In this document: positions 9,296-17,852 of the stretch, piece by piece | Layout: the number at the start of each line of letters is the position of its first letter | Position numbering within the stretch: the stretch's first letter is position 1 | Assembly: GCF_003688405.1 (NCBI RefSeq) | Contig: NZ_REFC01000011.1 | Coordinates: 124,001 to 188,000 of the forward strand | From: Ulvibacter antarcticus | GTDB taxonomy: Bacteria; Bacteroidota; Bacteroidia; Flavobacteriales; Flavobacteriaceae | Direction of reading: 5' to 3' | DNA length: 64,000 nucleotides | Notes under the pieces: model-generated | What the model was told of the DNA's origin: nothing | Databases searched by the model: none | What the model saw: the letters and a program-made list of their open reading frames with translations, nothing else | Translations under genes and position numbers: made by a program

Positions 9296-9433
9296 ACCCC
9301 TCCGCCCTTTGGGCACCAACCACCCCGCCTTCGGCACCCCTCCTTAAAAAAAGGAGGGGAGATTATTTAATTACTAAATGGACATTCGATTTCCTCCCCT
9401 AATTTAGGGGAGGTGCCCAAAGGGCGGAGGGGT
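9296..9433. repeat. Nested palindromic repeat element
   Basis: A perfect 22-bp inverted repeat (9296-9317 and 9412-9433, core CCGCCCTTTGGGC) encloses module Q in reverse (CCCCGCCTTCGGCACCCC, then CCTCCTTAAAAAAAGGAGG, to about 9361). A second hairpin, CCTCCCCTAATTTAGGGGAGG (9392-9412), runs into the right arm. It is therefore a mosaic of the same P and Q modules seen at 7453-7571. Confidence 0.85.
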
Positions 9434-9468
9434 AAAAAAAGGCCCAAAACAATTAAGTCTTGAGCCTT
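9434..9468 (-). terminator. Terminator after glmS
   Basis: Read on the minus strand, AAGGCTCAA (9468-9460) pairs with TTGGGCCTT (9447-9439) with one mismatch and is followed by a run of seven T. It lies about 23 bp past the glmS stop codon. Confidence 0.7.
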
Positions 9469-9490
9469 ATATTCTAGTCCTCTTTTTTGT

Positions 9491-11338
9491 TTATTCTACC
9501 GTTACCGACTTCGCAAGATTACGGGGTTGATCCACATTCCTGTTAAGCATTACGGCTATATGATAAGATAACAACTGTAATGGGATTGTTGTAACTAAGG
9601 GGGTAAGTGTTTCTGGAGTGTTAGGCACTTCCATAATATAATCGGCCATTTCTCTAACCACTGTATCTCCTTTGGTAACCACAGCGATTATAACTCCTTT
9701 TCTGGATTTAATCTCCTGAATGTTACTCACTACTTTATCATAGTGGTTGCTATTGATCGCAATAACCACAACCGGCATATTCTCATCTATAAGTGCAATA
9801 GGGCCATGTTTCATTTCGGCAGCAGGATAACCCTCTGCGTGTATGTATGAAATTTCTTTTAGTTTTAATGCACCTTCTAAGGCAACAGGGAAATTGTAAC
9901 CCCTTCCGAGGTAAAGAAAATTCGAAGCATCTTTAAAAACTTCGGCTATCTCTTTAATCTTATCATTACTCTTTAAAGCCTCTTCTACGTGATTCGGAAT
10001 TTGCTCCAGTTCACGTAAATGCATCATATAGTTCGATTTTGAAATCGTACCTTTTATCTGCGCCAATTTTAAGGCAATCATCGTTAGTACTGTGATCTGT
10101 GTTGTAAATGCTTTTGTTGAAGCCACTCCAATTTCCGGACCTGCGTGTGTATAAGTTCCACTATGAGTTTCACGTGAAATGGTCGATCCCACTACATTAC
10201 AAATTCCGTAAACGAATGCTCCTTTTTCCTTAGCTAATTTGATAGCTGCTAGAGTATCGGCAGTTTCACCACTTTGAGAAATTGCGATTACCACGTCCTT
10301 TTCGGTGATTATAGGGTTTCTATATCTGAATTCGGATGCGTACTCCACTTCAACCGGGATACGTGCCCAATCTTCAAAAATATATTCGGCAACAAGACCG
10401 GCGTGCCATGATGTTCCACAGGCAACAATGATTATTCTATCAGCATTGATAAACTTCGGGATATATTCTTCCAGTCCTCCAAGTTTAATAATCCCTTCGT
10501 TGGCGAGTAATCTTCCTCTGTAAGTGTCTCTAATAACTGAAGGCTGTTCGTAAATCTCCTTTAACATAAAGTGATCGTAACCGCCTTTTTCTATCTGCTC
10601 GAGGTTTAATTTTAATTCATGAATATAAGGATTCACGAGACTATCATTTTTGATCTTTCTAATCTTTACTTCACGACCACGACGAATGATTGCCATTTCT
10701 TCATCTTCAAGATAAATAGCATTATTTGTGAATTCGATAAATGGAGAAGCATCACTTGCTACGAAAAACTCATCATCTCCAATACCAATTGCCAACGGAC
10801 TTCCCAGTTTTGCAACTACAATTTCATCGGGTTTATTACGATCAAAAAGGGCAATAGCATAAGCGCCTACCACTTGATTTAAAGCAATTTGAACCGCTTT
10901 ACCAAGCTTAACGCCTTCGGTCTTTTTTACTTCCTCGATAAGATTAACAAGTACTTCAGTATCTGTATCGGATGTAAAAGTATAACCCCGATTCATTAGC
11001 TCTTTTTTAATTGAAGCATAATTTTCGATGATACCATTGTGGATAATCACAAGATCCCCGCTATTCGAATAATGTGGATGTGAATTTACATCATTTGGTA
11101 CTCCGTGAGTAGCCCATCTGGTATGACCAATTCCCACGCTTCCTTTTATAGAGATTTCCTTTTCTACACGTTGTTCTAGATCGACAACCTTCCCTTTGGT
11201 TTTGCATAACTGAATCTGAGACCCATCGTACAATGCAATTCCTGCACTATCATAACCTCTGTATTCTAATCTTTTTAACCCATTAATAATAATAGGATAT
11301 GCTTCTCTTTTGCCAATGTAACCTACTATTCCACACAT
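9491..11338 (-). CDS. glmS: Glutamine-fructose-6-phosphate aminotransferase (isomerizing)
   Basis: 615 residues, full length. The N-terminal class II glutamine amidotransferase domain begins MCGIVGYIG (catalytic Cys2 after Met removal; 1-220). Two SIS isomerase domains follow (about 290-420 and 460-600) with CGTSWHAG, SQSGETADTLAA and EGYPAAEMKHGPIALIDE; the family's C-terminal tail is NLAKSVTVE. It makes glucosamine-6-phosphate, the first committed step to UDP-GlcNAc for peptidoglycan and LPS. It is 11 bp downstream of the DUF4270 lipoprotein gene, an arrangement common in Flavobacteriaceae. Confidence 0.98.
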   Translation of the reverse strand: MCGIVGYIGKREAYPIIINGLKRLEYRGYDSAGIALYDGSQIQLCKTKGKVVDLEQRVEKEISIKGSVGIGHTRWATHGVPNDVNSHPHYSNSGDLVIIHNGIIENYASIKKELMNRGYTFTSDTDTEVLVNLIEEVKKTEGVKLGKAVQIALNQVVGAYAIALFDRNKPDEIVVAKLGSPLAIGIGDDEFFVASDASPFIEFTNNAIYLEDEEMAIIRRGREVKIRKIKNDSLVNPYIHELKLNLEQIEKGGYDHFMLKEIYEQPSVIRDTYRGRLLANEGIIKLGGLEEYIPKFINADRIIIVACGTSWHAGLVAEYIFEDWARIPVEVEYASEFRYRNPIITEKDVVIAISQSGETADTLAAIKLAKEKGAFVYGICNVVGSTISRETHSGTYTHAGPEIGVASTKAFTTQITVLTMIALKLAQIKGTISKSNYMMHLRELEQIPNHVEEALKSNDKIKEIAEVFKDASNFLYLGRGYNFPVALEGALKLKEISYIHAEGYPAAEMKHGPIALIDENMPVVVIAINSNHYDKVVSNIQEIKSRKGVIIAVVTKGDTVVREMADYIMEVPNTPETLTPLVTTIPLQLLSYHIAVMLNRNVDQPRNLAKSVTVE

Positions 11339-11349
11339 ATTTTCAAGTC

Positions 11350-13026
11350 TTAATTAGGTAATGTATAATAAATTTGGAGCTTTAATCTTTTTTCTTCGTT
11401 GGAAGTATTATTCCCAAATAACACAGTACCTTCATGGGAACCCACAGCAGCAGAAGGAATGGATTTCAATTCAAAATCTGTAGTTCCATCATTGATTTGA
11501 TCGATCGAAATAGGATTTTGTAAAGTCTGATAATCAAACGATGGGTTACCGGAGCTCACATTAGCAAGCACATTTTGGTTTACAACAAGCGCCAAAGGAA
11601 CATTAGTTGAATCATTATGTACCAGATTACTAATGTGGTGGGTAATTCTTATTTTATAGAAATCCCCGTTCTCGTCGCTTCCACGATCCAGACGACCAAG
11701 ATGGTTGATTACAGAGTTCACTGCAACGTCGGATGCTGATAAATCCCGATCATAATCATTTAAAATAATTGAATTTATGGCATCATAAATAAATATCCTT
11801 TCTGGTTCAGCATCGCCACCTGTAACCTGACTCTGATCCACGTAAAAAATTAGATTGGCTTCATTGATTAGCCATCTTTCCAAACGCATTTGATCCAGTT
11901 CATCTGGTACATTGTTGTTGTCGGCATCTACATCGCCAAAAAGTTTGATAATAGAACCAATTCCGTCACCACCTCTTAGGTATAATGATTCTTCACCTTG
12001 CGTTGTGTTAGGGTTTGTAACCGCCGCTTCTATTGCTGGTGGCAAGGCATCATTTGTATATAAGTTTACATTATGATGAATTACCGAATTATTAATAAAG
12101 GTAAGTGTATAAATAGCACTTTCCCTTTCCACTTCACCAGTATTTGGATCTGAGGTTGTTGTTCCTACTTCAGTATCTTGAAAAGTATAATACATACTAA
12201 TACTTGCACCATCCAATTTAAACTCGAATAAGTTTCCGTTTGTTCCCATATCATCGACTTCAAAATAAAGTCCTCTAAAGTAATTTTTAAAATTACTGAA
12301 GCTTAGTAATTCGGGCATTCCTTCTTTGTCTAGTATTTTATCCCTAAAGAACTGCACAGGTAATTTCACTCTAAGTCCGGGTGCTACAATTGTTTCATCC
12401 GGATCTGTACCTTCGTCGTCCCCATCGGGTGTATAAAGTAAAATACTTTCATTGCTAGGAATAAAATCTTCAATTGTATAGATCAATGAACCTATATTGC
12501 TCTGATTTGCAAAGGCCGTATTTTTTAAATCTGAATAATATTTTTGTGTTTCCTGAAGTCCAGAATTGGGATCGAAATCTCTTAGGAGATAGTTGGATTC
12601 GTATATAGAGATATTAATTGGATCACTTCCATATACCGAATCTAAGGTATATGTAGTTATTTCATTCTCAATAGTTGCTTCTGAAAGATACGGAATATAC
12701 AAAACTACACTATCCAAATGAGTCCCAAAACCGAAGTCAGGCTCAGTAGTCGATAACAAAACCTGCGCTAACAATTCAACTTTTGTTTTTCCATAAACAG
12801 GATCAGTATATGTTCCTAGTTTGTAAACTGGTAACCCATTAGTCTGTATAGGGGCAAATTTCGAGCTATATGCGATGACTGTTTTGTCATTATTGTTCTC
12901 AACATTAAGAGGTTGTCCCCCAATAATATCGGACCCTAAGGTGCTAAAATCTTCCTGACATGAAGCCAAGGCAATTATTAAAAATAGGACTGCCAACAAT
13001 TGAGGCAATATATTTCTTAATTTCAT
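11350..13026 (-). CDS. DUF4270 lipoprotein
   Basis: 558 residues. The signal MKLRNILPQLLAVLFLIIALASC has its lipobox Cys at position 23, followed by QEDFSTLGSDIIGGQPL, the usual start of DUF4270 proteins. The mature part is a long beta-rich exported protein ending in GTVLFGNNTSNEEKRLKLQIYYTLP. Function unknown. It is encoded between a glycogen-synthase-like gene and glmS, a cluster kept in many Flavobacteriaceae, which hints at a role linked to the cell envelope or exported glycans (inference). Confidence 0.9.
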   Translation of the reverse strand: MKLRNILPQLLAVLFLIIALASCQEDFSTLGSDIIGGQPLNVENNNDKTVIAYSSKFAPIQTNGLPVYKLGTYTDPVYGKTKVELLAQVLLSTTEPDFGFGTHLDSVVLYIPYLSEATIENEITTYTLDSVYGSDPINISIYESNYLLRDFDPNSGLQETQKYYSDLKNTAFANQSNIGSLIYTIEDFIPSNESILLYTPDGDDEGTDPDETIVAPGLRVKLPVQFFRDKILDKEGMPELLSFSNFKNYFRGLYFEVDDMGTNGNLFEFKLDGASISMYYTFQDTEVGTTTSDPNTGEVERESAIYTLTFINNSVIHHNVNLYTNDALPPAIEAAVTNPNTTQGEESLYLRGGDGIGSIIKLFGDVDADNNNVPDELDQMRLERWLINEANLIFYVDQSQVTGGDAEPERIFIYDAINSIILNDYDRDLSASDVAVNSVINHLGRLDRGSDENGDFYKIRITHHISNLVHNDSTNVPLALVVNQNVLANVSSGNPSFDYQTLQNPISIDQINDGTTDFELKSIPSAAVGSHEGTVLFGNNTSNEEKRLKLQIYYTLPN

Positions 13027-13159
13027 CTGTATATGCTATTTATTTTTAAAGGAAGTTTCCTGTCTATTTTCCAAACAAGAATTGCCATCTAATCTCATCC
13101 TTTATTCTCTTGTTCGTTGCTATTGGGCATTTCAAAAGCAATTTTAAAAAGTGTACTTG

Positions 13160-13969
13160 TTATTGAAGAACTTTCGATTCGTAAAAATCTAAATAAGCCG
13201 GAGAAAAATCGTCCATATTATGATACTTTAACACTGGTTTATCTAATTTGTTAAGATATTCCTCCAGTTCACTTGGAATCTCTTCAGAACCAATAATAAT
13301 CGCATCCGAATTTTTAATTGCAATCTTCATTAGGTTCACATAATTAGGGTTTTCTAATTCGGTAATAGCGTCATCATCTATTGCATCAAACCTAATTTTA
13401 TCGATGGTTCCACTATCTAACGTACCGTCGAAGCCTTGATTGTATACGGAGGTAACTATTTTACTATTTTCGAACAAGGGCTCGTTTCCGTAATAGTTTC
13501 TTAAATAAAGAGGTAAAAATGAAGCCAACCACCCATGGACATGAATAATATCGGGAGACCAATTTAATTTCTTAACTGTTTCAATAACACCTTTTGCAAA
13601 AAATATAGCCCTTTCATCATTATCGGAGAAAAAATTTCCCTCTTCATCTGCAAAGGTCGCTTTTCGCTTAAAATAATCTTCATTATCAATAAAGTACACT
13701 TGCATACGCTCTTTAGGAATAGAAGCTACCTTAATAATTAGCGGCATATCAAGGTCGTTAATAACAAGATTCATTCCAGACAAACGGATCACCTCATGCA
13801 GTTGATGTCTGCGTTCGTTGATATTTCCATAACGGGGCATAAATATTCTAATCTGTCCGTTATTATTATTAACCATTCGTGGGGCTTCAAACGACATTGA
13901 AGAAATCTCGGTCTCCGGTAAGTAGGGTATCACTTCAGAAGACACATACAAGACTCTTTTATCTTTCAT
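13160..13969 (-). CDS. Glycogen/starch synthase-like protein, N-terminal GT5 domain only
   Basis: 269 residues, matching only the N-terminal Rossmann domain of GT5 glycogen synthases (usual length about 470-500). Recognisable are the start VLYVSSEVIPY, the FMPRYG strand, the FIDNEDYF motif, SPDIIHVHGW and a LRNYYG segment. The ADP-glucose-binding K-x-G-G-L motif expected after the first strand is replaced by PETEISSMSFEAPRMV, and the C-terminal GT-B domain is missing. Catalysis as a glycogen synthase is therefore doubtful. It is divergent from panC, with a TAATTTTG -7 box at 14013-14006. Confidence 0.85.
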   Translation of the reverse strand: MKDKRVLYVSSEVIPYLPETEISSMSFEAPRMVNNNNGQIRIFMPRYGNINERRHQLHEVIRLSGMNLVINDLDMPLIIKVASIPKERMQVYFIDNEDYFKRKATFADEEGNFFSDNDERAIFFAKGVIETVKKLNWSPDIIHVHGWLASFLPLYLRNYYGNEPLFENSKIVTSVYNQGFDGTLDSGTIDKIRFDAIDDDAITELENPNYVNLMKIAIKNSDAIIIGSEEIPSELEEYLNKLDKPVLKYHNMDDFSPAYLDFYESKVLQ

Positions 13970-14072
13970 CTATTTTGATTTTTGGGCATTTGTATTAAAA
14001 ACACGCAAAATTACGAAAATTTATGTAGATTGCTCGTAATATATTAATATTGCGGGTCATTAATTCCTTTCT

Positions 14073-14918
14073 ATGGTCATTCATACTACCCGAGAATCAC
14101 TTTCAACTACTCTTTTACCATTAAGAAAATCACAAAAAATAGGCTTAGTGCCAACAATGGGTGCATTGCATAAAGGACATCTAACTTTAGTTCAAAAGGC
14201 ATTGAACGAGAATGATTGCGTGGTCGTGAGCATTTTTGTGAACCCAACCCAGTTTGATAATAATGAAGATCTTTTAAAATATCCGAGAACACTTGATGAC
14301 GATGTGGCTTTGCTATCGAAATTGAAGGGTAATATTTTTGTTTTTTCTCCTGAAGCTTCAAATCTGTACCAAGGCACTATATCTTCTAAGTCTTATAACT
14401 TCGGAAACCTTGAAAATGAAATGGAAGGCAAATACAGAAAGGGCCATTTCGACGGTGTTGGAACAGTCGTTAATCTGCTTATCAGAGCTGTGAATCCTGA
14501 TAATTCATATTTTGGTGAAAAAGACTTCCAGCAGTTACAAATTGTTCGAAAACTAGCTGAAATTGAAGGTTTTACTTCAAATATTGTTGGCTGCCCTATT
14601 GTAAGAGAAACTAACGGATTAGCAATGAGCTCTCGAAACCAACGTTTGACTTCAGAACAGTTTGAAGCGGCAGCATTAATTTATAAAACCCTTTCCGAAG
14701 TAAAAGAAAAATTTAATTCCATCACCATTTCCGAAGCTAATAAGTTGGTCCAAAAACGATTCGAAGAAAACAAATTTCTTCAACCGGAATACTTTGAGAT
14801 CGCCAAGGAAAAAACTCTTAAAACTGCCAAAAGAAAACACAAAGGCAATCACTATAGAGCGTTCGTTGCTGTTTTTGCAGGTGATGTAAGACTTATTGAT
14901 AATATCGCATTGTACTAA
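14073..14918 (+). CDS. panC: Pantothenate synthetase
   Basis: 281 residues, normal length. Motifs are the HIGH-like GALHKGHLTL (about 28-37), VFVNPTQF-type IFVNPTQFDNNEDL, YFGEKDFQQL and the KMSKS-like AMSSRNQRL. It condenses D-pantoate and beta-alanine with ATP to give pantothenate, the coenzyme A precursor. panD, which supplies beta-alanine, follows after a 300-bp gap that contains a 7-bp tandem repeat starting directly after the stop codon. Confidence 0.97.
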   Translation: MVIHTTRESLSTTLLPLRKSQKIGLVPTMGALHKGHLTLVQKALNENDCVVVSIFVNPTQFDNNEDLLKYPRTLDDDVALLSKLKGNIFVFSPEASNLYQGTISSKSYNFGNLENEMEGKYRKGHFDGVGTVVNLLIRAVNPDNSYFGEKDFQQLQIVRKLAEIEGFTSNIVGCPIVRETNGLAMSSRNQRLTSEQFEAAALIYKTLSEVKEKFNSITISEANKLVQKRFEENKFLQPEYFEIAKEKTLKTAKRKHKGNHYRAFVAVFAGDVRLIDNIALY

Positions 14919-15012
14919 GCAGTGAGCAGTGAGCAGTGAGCAGTGAGCAGTGAGCAGTGAGCAGTGAGCAGTGAGCAGTGAGCAGTGAGCAGTGAGCAGT
15001 GAGCAGTGAGCA
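14919..15012. repeat. 7-bp tandem repeat (GCAGTGA)13.4
   Basis: Thirteen perfect copies of GCAGTGA (14919-15009) plus three bases begin at the nucleotide after the panC TAA stop. No copy is degenerate. The period is not a multiple of three. The array is inside the panC-panD gap and should be prone to slippage. The remaining gap (15013-15186) holds no gene; a GC-richer segment with CATCCATCCCTAGCCCCCTC and CTTCCTTCGATGGAAG (15057-15110) resembles a decayed copy of the palindromic repeats seen elsewhere. Confidence 0.95.
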
Positions 15013-15186
15013 AAACTAAAACTTTACAAATTAAGGTGAAAAATAAATTAAAAAAACATCCATCCCTAGCCCCCTCTCGAACGTTACGGGCTGGCTTCCT
15101 TCGATGGAAGAGAACTATTACCGTTGCATTTCATAAATCTTTATTTTATAGCCACTTTGCCTTAAGATAATTTTGAAGCTCTTATT

Positions 15187-15217
15187 TTGAATCTTGAAAA
15201 TTTAAAAAGTATCTTTG
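15187..15217 (+). promoter_or_regulatory. panD promoter with near-zero leader
   Basis: -33 TTG (15187-15189), 20-bp spacer, -7 TATCTTTG (15210-15217): a perfect flavobacterial consensus. The ATG at 15223 is only 5 nt past the box, so transcription would begin at or next to the start codon and the mRNA may be leaderless. Confidence 0.7.
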
Positions 15218-15222
15218 CGCCC

Positions 15223-15570
15223 ATGATGATACACGTAGTAAAATCGAAAATACATAGAGTTAAAGTCACAGGTGCAGACCTCAATTATATCGGCAGTATA
15301 ACGATAGATGAAGACTTGCTCGATGCCGCCAATATCACTGAAGGTGAAAAGGTGCAAATTGTAAATAATAACAATGGTGAACGACTCGAAACTTATGCTA
15401 TTCCAGGACCTCGCGGCAGTGGTGAAATAACGCTAAACGGTGCAGCAGCGCGTAAAGTGGCTCCCGGGGATATCCTTATTTTAATTACATATGCAATTAT
15501 GGAAAAAGAAGAAGCTAAGGCTTTTAGACCGGCGCTCGTTTTTCCAAACGAACACAACTTACTTAAATAG
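15223..15570 (+). CDS. panD: Aspartate 1-decarboxylase
   Basis: 115 residues from the ATG at 15223. With this start the self-cleavage site falls at Gly24-Ser25 in [10 protein letters not shown], as in E. coli. Lys9 and the [14 protein letters not shown] / [16 protein letters not shown] segments are also conserved. Self-processing forms the pyruvoyl cofactor; the enzyme makes beta-alanine from aspartate for PanC. A further ATG lies at 15226. An upstream TTG in frame is part of the promoter and is not a credible start. A GTG-started membrane protein follows 2 bp later. Confidence 0.96.
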   Translation: MMIHVVKSKIHRVKVTGADLNYIGSITIDEDLLDAANITEGEKVQIVNNNNGERLETYAIPGPRGSGEITLNGAAARKVAPGDILILITYAIMEKEEAKAFRPALVFPNEHNLLK

Positions 15571-15572
15571 CA

Positions 15573-16547
15573 GTGAAGAAAACGCTGGGCAAAATTCTGC
15601 AAATTGCACTTCCTTTGGGTTTGGGTGTTTTTTTAATCTGGTATATTTATAATTCTTTCACACCCGAACAACTTGCCGAAACCAAAACCTATTTTAGCAA
15701 CGCCAACTATGGTTTTGTTCTGCTTTCGGTACTTTTAAGTGTATTAAGCCACTTTTCACGATCTTATCGCTGGAGTTTTATGCTGGAACCATTGGGTTAT
15801 ACCCCTAAATTAGCCAATAATTTTATGGCAATCTCTGTAGCCTATCTTATGAATATTTTTATTCCGAAGAGTGGTGAAGTATCAAGAGGAATTATTTTGG
15901 ACAAATACGAGAATATTCCTTTCGAAAAAGGTTTTGGCACCATCATCTCAGAACGGGTAGTTGACCTCATCTTTTTGCTCGCCTTTACTGCCTTAGCGCT
16001 AATTATTAAGTTTGATGTATTGTCTGAACACCTTTCAGAAACAATTCCAGTTTCGGCGGTTTATTTCATAGTCATAGGCTTTGTCGTAATGGCAATTTTG
16101 ATTTTTGTCTTTCTGAAGTTTTCGAAATCCAATATCAACATAAAGTTAAAAACCTTTATTCTTGGACTCAAAGACGGCGTCCTTAGTATTGTTAAAATGA
16201 AGAAAAAAGGGGCGTTTATCTTCCATACTTTCCTAATCTGGGGATTATATCTACTTTCTTTTTATGTGGCACTTTTCGCATTACCGGAAACTGCTTCCAT
16301 TAGTTTTGGCACGATCATTATTACCTTTGTAGTAGGTAGTTTTACCTTTGCATTCACAAATAGTGGATTTGGCACCTACCCCGCAGCTATCGCAGGGATG
16401 CTTACAGTATTTGGGGTAGCATGGCCCGTGGGAGTTGCTTTTGGGTGGATCGTTTGGACATCGAATATAGCCTCTATTTTACTATTTGGATGTCTCTCCC
16501 TCTTCCTACTCCCAATCTATAACCGGAAGAAAATTATTGACACTTAG
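15573..16547 (+). CDS. Lysylphosphatidylglycerol-synthase-TM / flippase-like membrane protein
   Basis: 324 residues starting with GTG, 2 bp after panD, so translationally coupled. Seven to eight hydrophobic helices are visible (first at about 8-25, last near 295-315). SHFSRSYRWSFMLEPLGY and the FIPKSGEVSRGIILDKYENI region match the UPF0104/LPG_synthase_TM family. Members without a catalytic domain are thought to move or flip lipids or lipid-linked substrates; the substrate here is unknown. Its link with panCD may only be positional. Confidence 0.85.
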   Translation: MKKTLGKILQIALPLGLGVFLIWYIYNSFTPEQLAETKTYFSNANYGFVLLSVLLSVLSHFSRSYRWSFMLEPLGYTPKLANNFMAISVAYLMNIFIPKSGEVSRGIILDKYENIPFEKGFGTIISERVVDLIFLLAFTALALIIKFDVLSEHLSETIPVSAVYFIVIGFVVMAILIFVFLKFSKSNINIKLKTFILGLKDGVLSIVKMKKKGAFIFHTFLIWGLYLLSFYVALFALPETASISFGTIIITFVVGSFTFAFTNSGFGTYPAAIAGMLTVFGVAWPVGVAFGWIVWTSNIASILLFGCLSLFLLPIYNRKKIIDT

Positions 16548-16624
16548 CAAATCGGACCATACTTATATAGTGCCTCTAATATTTGATAATTTTACTATCT
16601 TTCCATTCCCAAAACATTTATAAC

Positions 16625-17773
16625 ATGAAGAAAACTCTTTTACTGCTGCTATGCCTCATTTTTGGTCTTAGCGCCTCAGCTCAAACTGTCTATGAAGAAT
16701 TCAATTCGGCTAAATTAGGCGAAACGCGAAAATTGAAGATTCAGCTACCTCGAAACTACGATACCAATACCGATAAAGTATATCCAATAGTTCTGGTATT
16801 AGATGCCGACTATCTTTTTGAACCCGTTGCCGGGAATGTAGATTATTTCGGTTACTGGGAAGATATGCCGGAATCGATCGTGGTAGGTATTATGCAGGGT
16901 GACAGCAGATATGATGATTGCGCATACGACGACACTAACTTTCTGCCGGCAGACAAAGGGGCCGATTTCTTCGAATTTATAGGGATGGAGCTAATGCCGT
17001 ATATCGATAATAATTATCGAACTGCTAAATTTATTATTGCCGTTGGCCATGATTTTACAGCCAACTTTATTAATTATTACTTGTTCAAAGATCCACCATT
17101 GTTTAATGGATATATCAATTTAAGTCCGGATTTTGCTCCTTCGATTGATACAAGTATTCCAGAACGGATTCCTAATATAAAGTCGAAGATATTTTATTAT
17201 CTGGCCACAGGAACAGATGACATACAGGGGCTTAGAGAAAGCGCAGAAAGCTTGAATAACGTACTAAAAGGTTTAAAAAGCGACAGTTTCGCTTACTATT
17301 ACAATAATTTTGAAGGTGCCACACATTATTCGTTGGTTGGAAGGGGAATTCCAAACGCTCTTGAAAAGATATTTGCCGTGTATAGACCTATCAGTAAAAA
17401 AGAATATACCGATGTTCTTTTAAAGATGGAAACGCCTATTCATCAATATTTAGTTGACAAGTACAAGACGATTGAAGACTTATTTGGTCTTACAAATCCA
17501 ATACGAATCAATGATTTTATAGCAACCGGAAGGGCTTCAGAAAAAACAAAACAATGGGAATCTCTTAAAGAAATTGCTGAATTGGCAAAAAGACAATATC
17601 CGGATACCGTTCTAGGCGATTATTTTCTTGGGCGTTATTATGAAGAAATGGGCGAACCTAAAAAAGCAATGCGTACTTTTCAAGCGGCATTCGATAAAGA
17701 AGAAGTGGATTTTATTACTGTAGACTTGATGCTTGAAAAGGCCGATCAGATTAAAATAGACTTTGGTTATTAA
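16625..17773 (+). CDS. Secreted alpha/beta-hydrolase (esterase family) with TPR-like tail
   Basis: 382 residues from the ATG at 16625, which gives the signal peptide KKTLLLLLCLIFGLSASAQ; a longer frame from 16583 would bury it. The esterase/enterochelin-esterase-like domain runs from about 25 to 270 (YPIVLVLDADYLFEPV, DDTNFLPADKGADFFEFI, EGATHYSLVGRGIP with a candidate catalytic His). The usual GxSxG nucleophile elbow reads VGHDFTANF, so the Ser is replaced by Asp. Two TPR-like helices end the protein (DYFLGRYYEEMGEPKKAMRT). It is probably periplasmic; the active site may be altered. Confidence 0.8.
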   Translation: MKKTLLLLLCLIFGLSASAQTVYEEFNSAKLGETRKLKIQLPRNYDTNTDKVYPIVLVLDADYLFEPVAGNVDYFGYWEDMPESIVVGIMQGDSRYDDCAYDDTNFLPADKGADFFEFIGMELMPYIDNNYRTAKFIIAVGHDFTANFINYYLFKDPPLFNGYINLSPDFAPSIDTSIPERIPNIKSKIFYYLATGTDDIQGLRESAESLNNVLKGLKSDSFAYYYNNFEGATHYSLVGRGIPNALEKIFAVYRPISKKEYTDVLLKMETPIHQYLVDKYKTIEDLFGLTNPIRINDFIATGRASEKTKQWESLKEIAELAKRQYPDTVLGDYFLGRYYEEMGEPKKAMRTFQAAFDKEEVDFITVDLMLEKADQIKIDFGY

Positions 17774-17793
17774 TTTTTATTAATCAAAAAAGT

Positions 17794-17833
17794 AAAGAGG
17801 CTATATAAAAGTTGAATTTTATATAGCCTCTTT
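17794..17833. terminator. Bidirectional terminator between convergent genes
   Basis: A perfect 17-bp stem, AAAGAGGCTATATAAAA (17794-17810) and its inverse (17817-17833), has a 6-nt loop. A-rich DNA lies to the left and T-rich DNA to the right. It separates the esterase gene (plus) from the repeat surface protein (minus). Confidence 0.9.
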
Positions 17834-17852
17834 AAGTATTGGGATAGTATTA

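Noticed and set aside
14919-15012. GCAGTGA array considered as CRISPR or origin iterons
   Set aside because: No spacers, only 7-bp units, and no replication gene nearby.
15187-15222. Upstream in-frame TTG as the panD start
   Set aside because: The codons overlap the consensus promoter (TTG-N20-TATCTTTG) and would shift the Gly24-Ser25 cleavage site by 12 residues.
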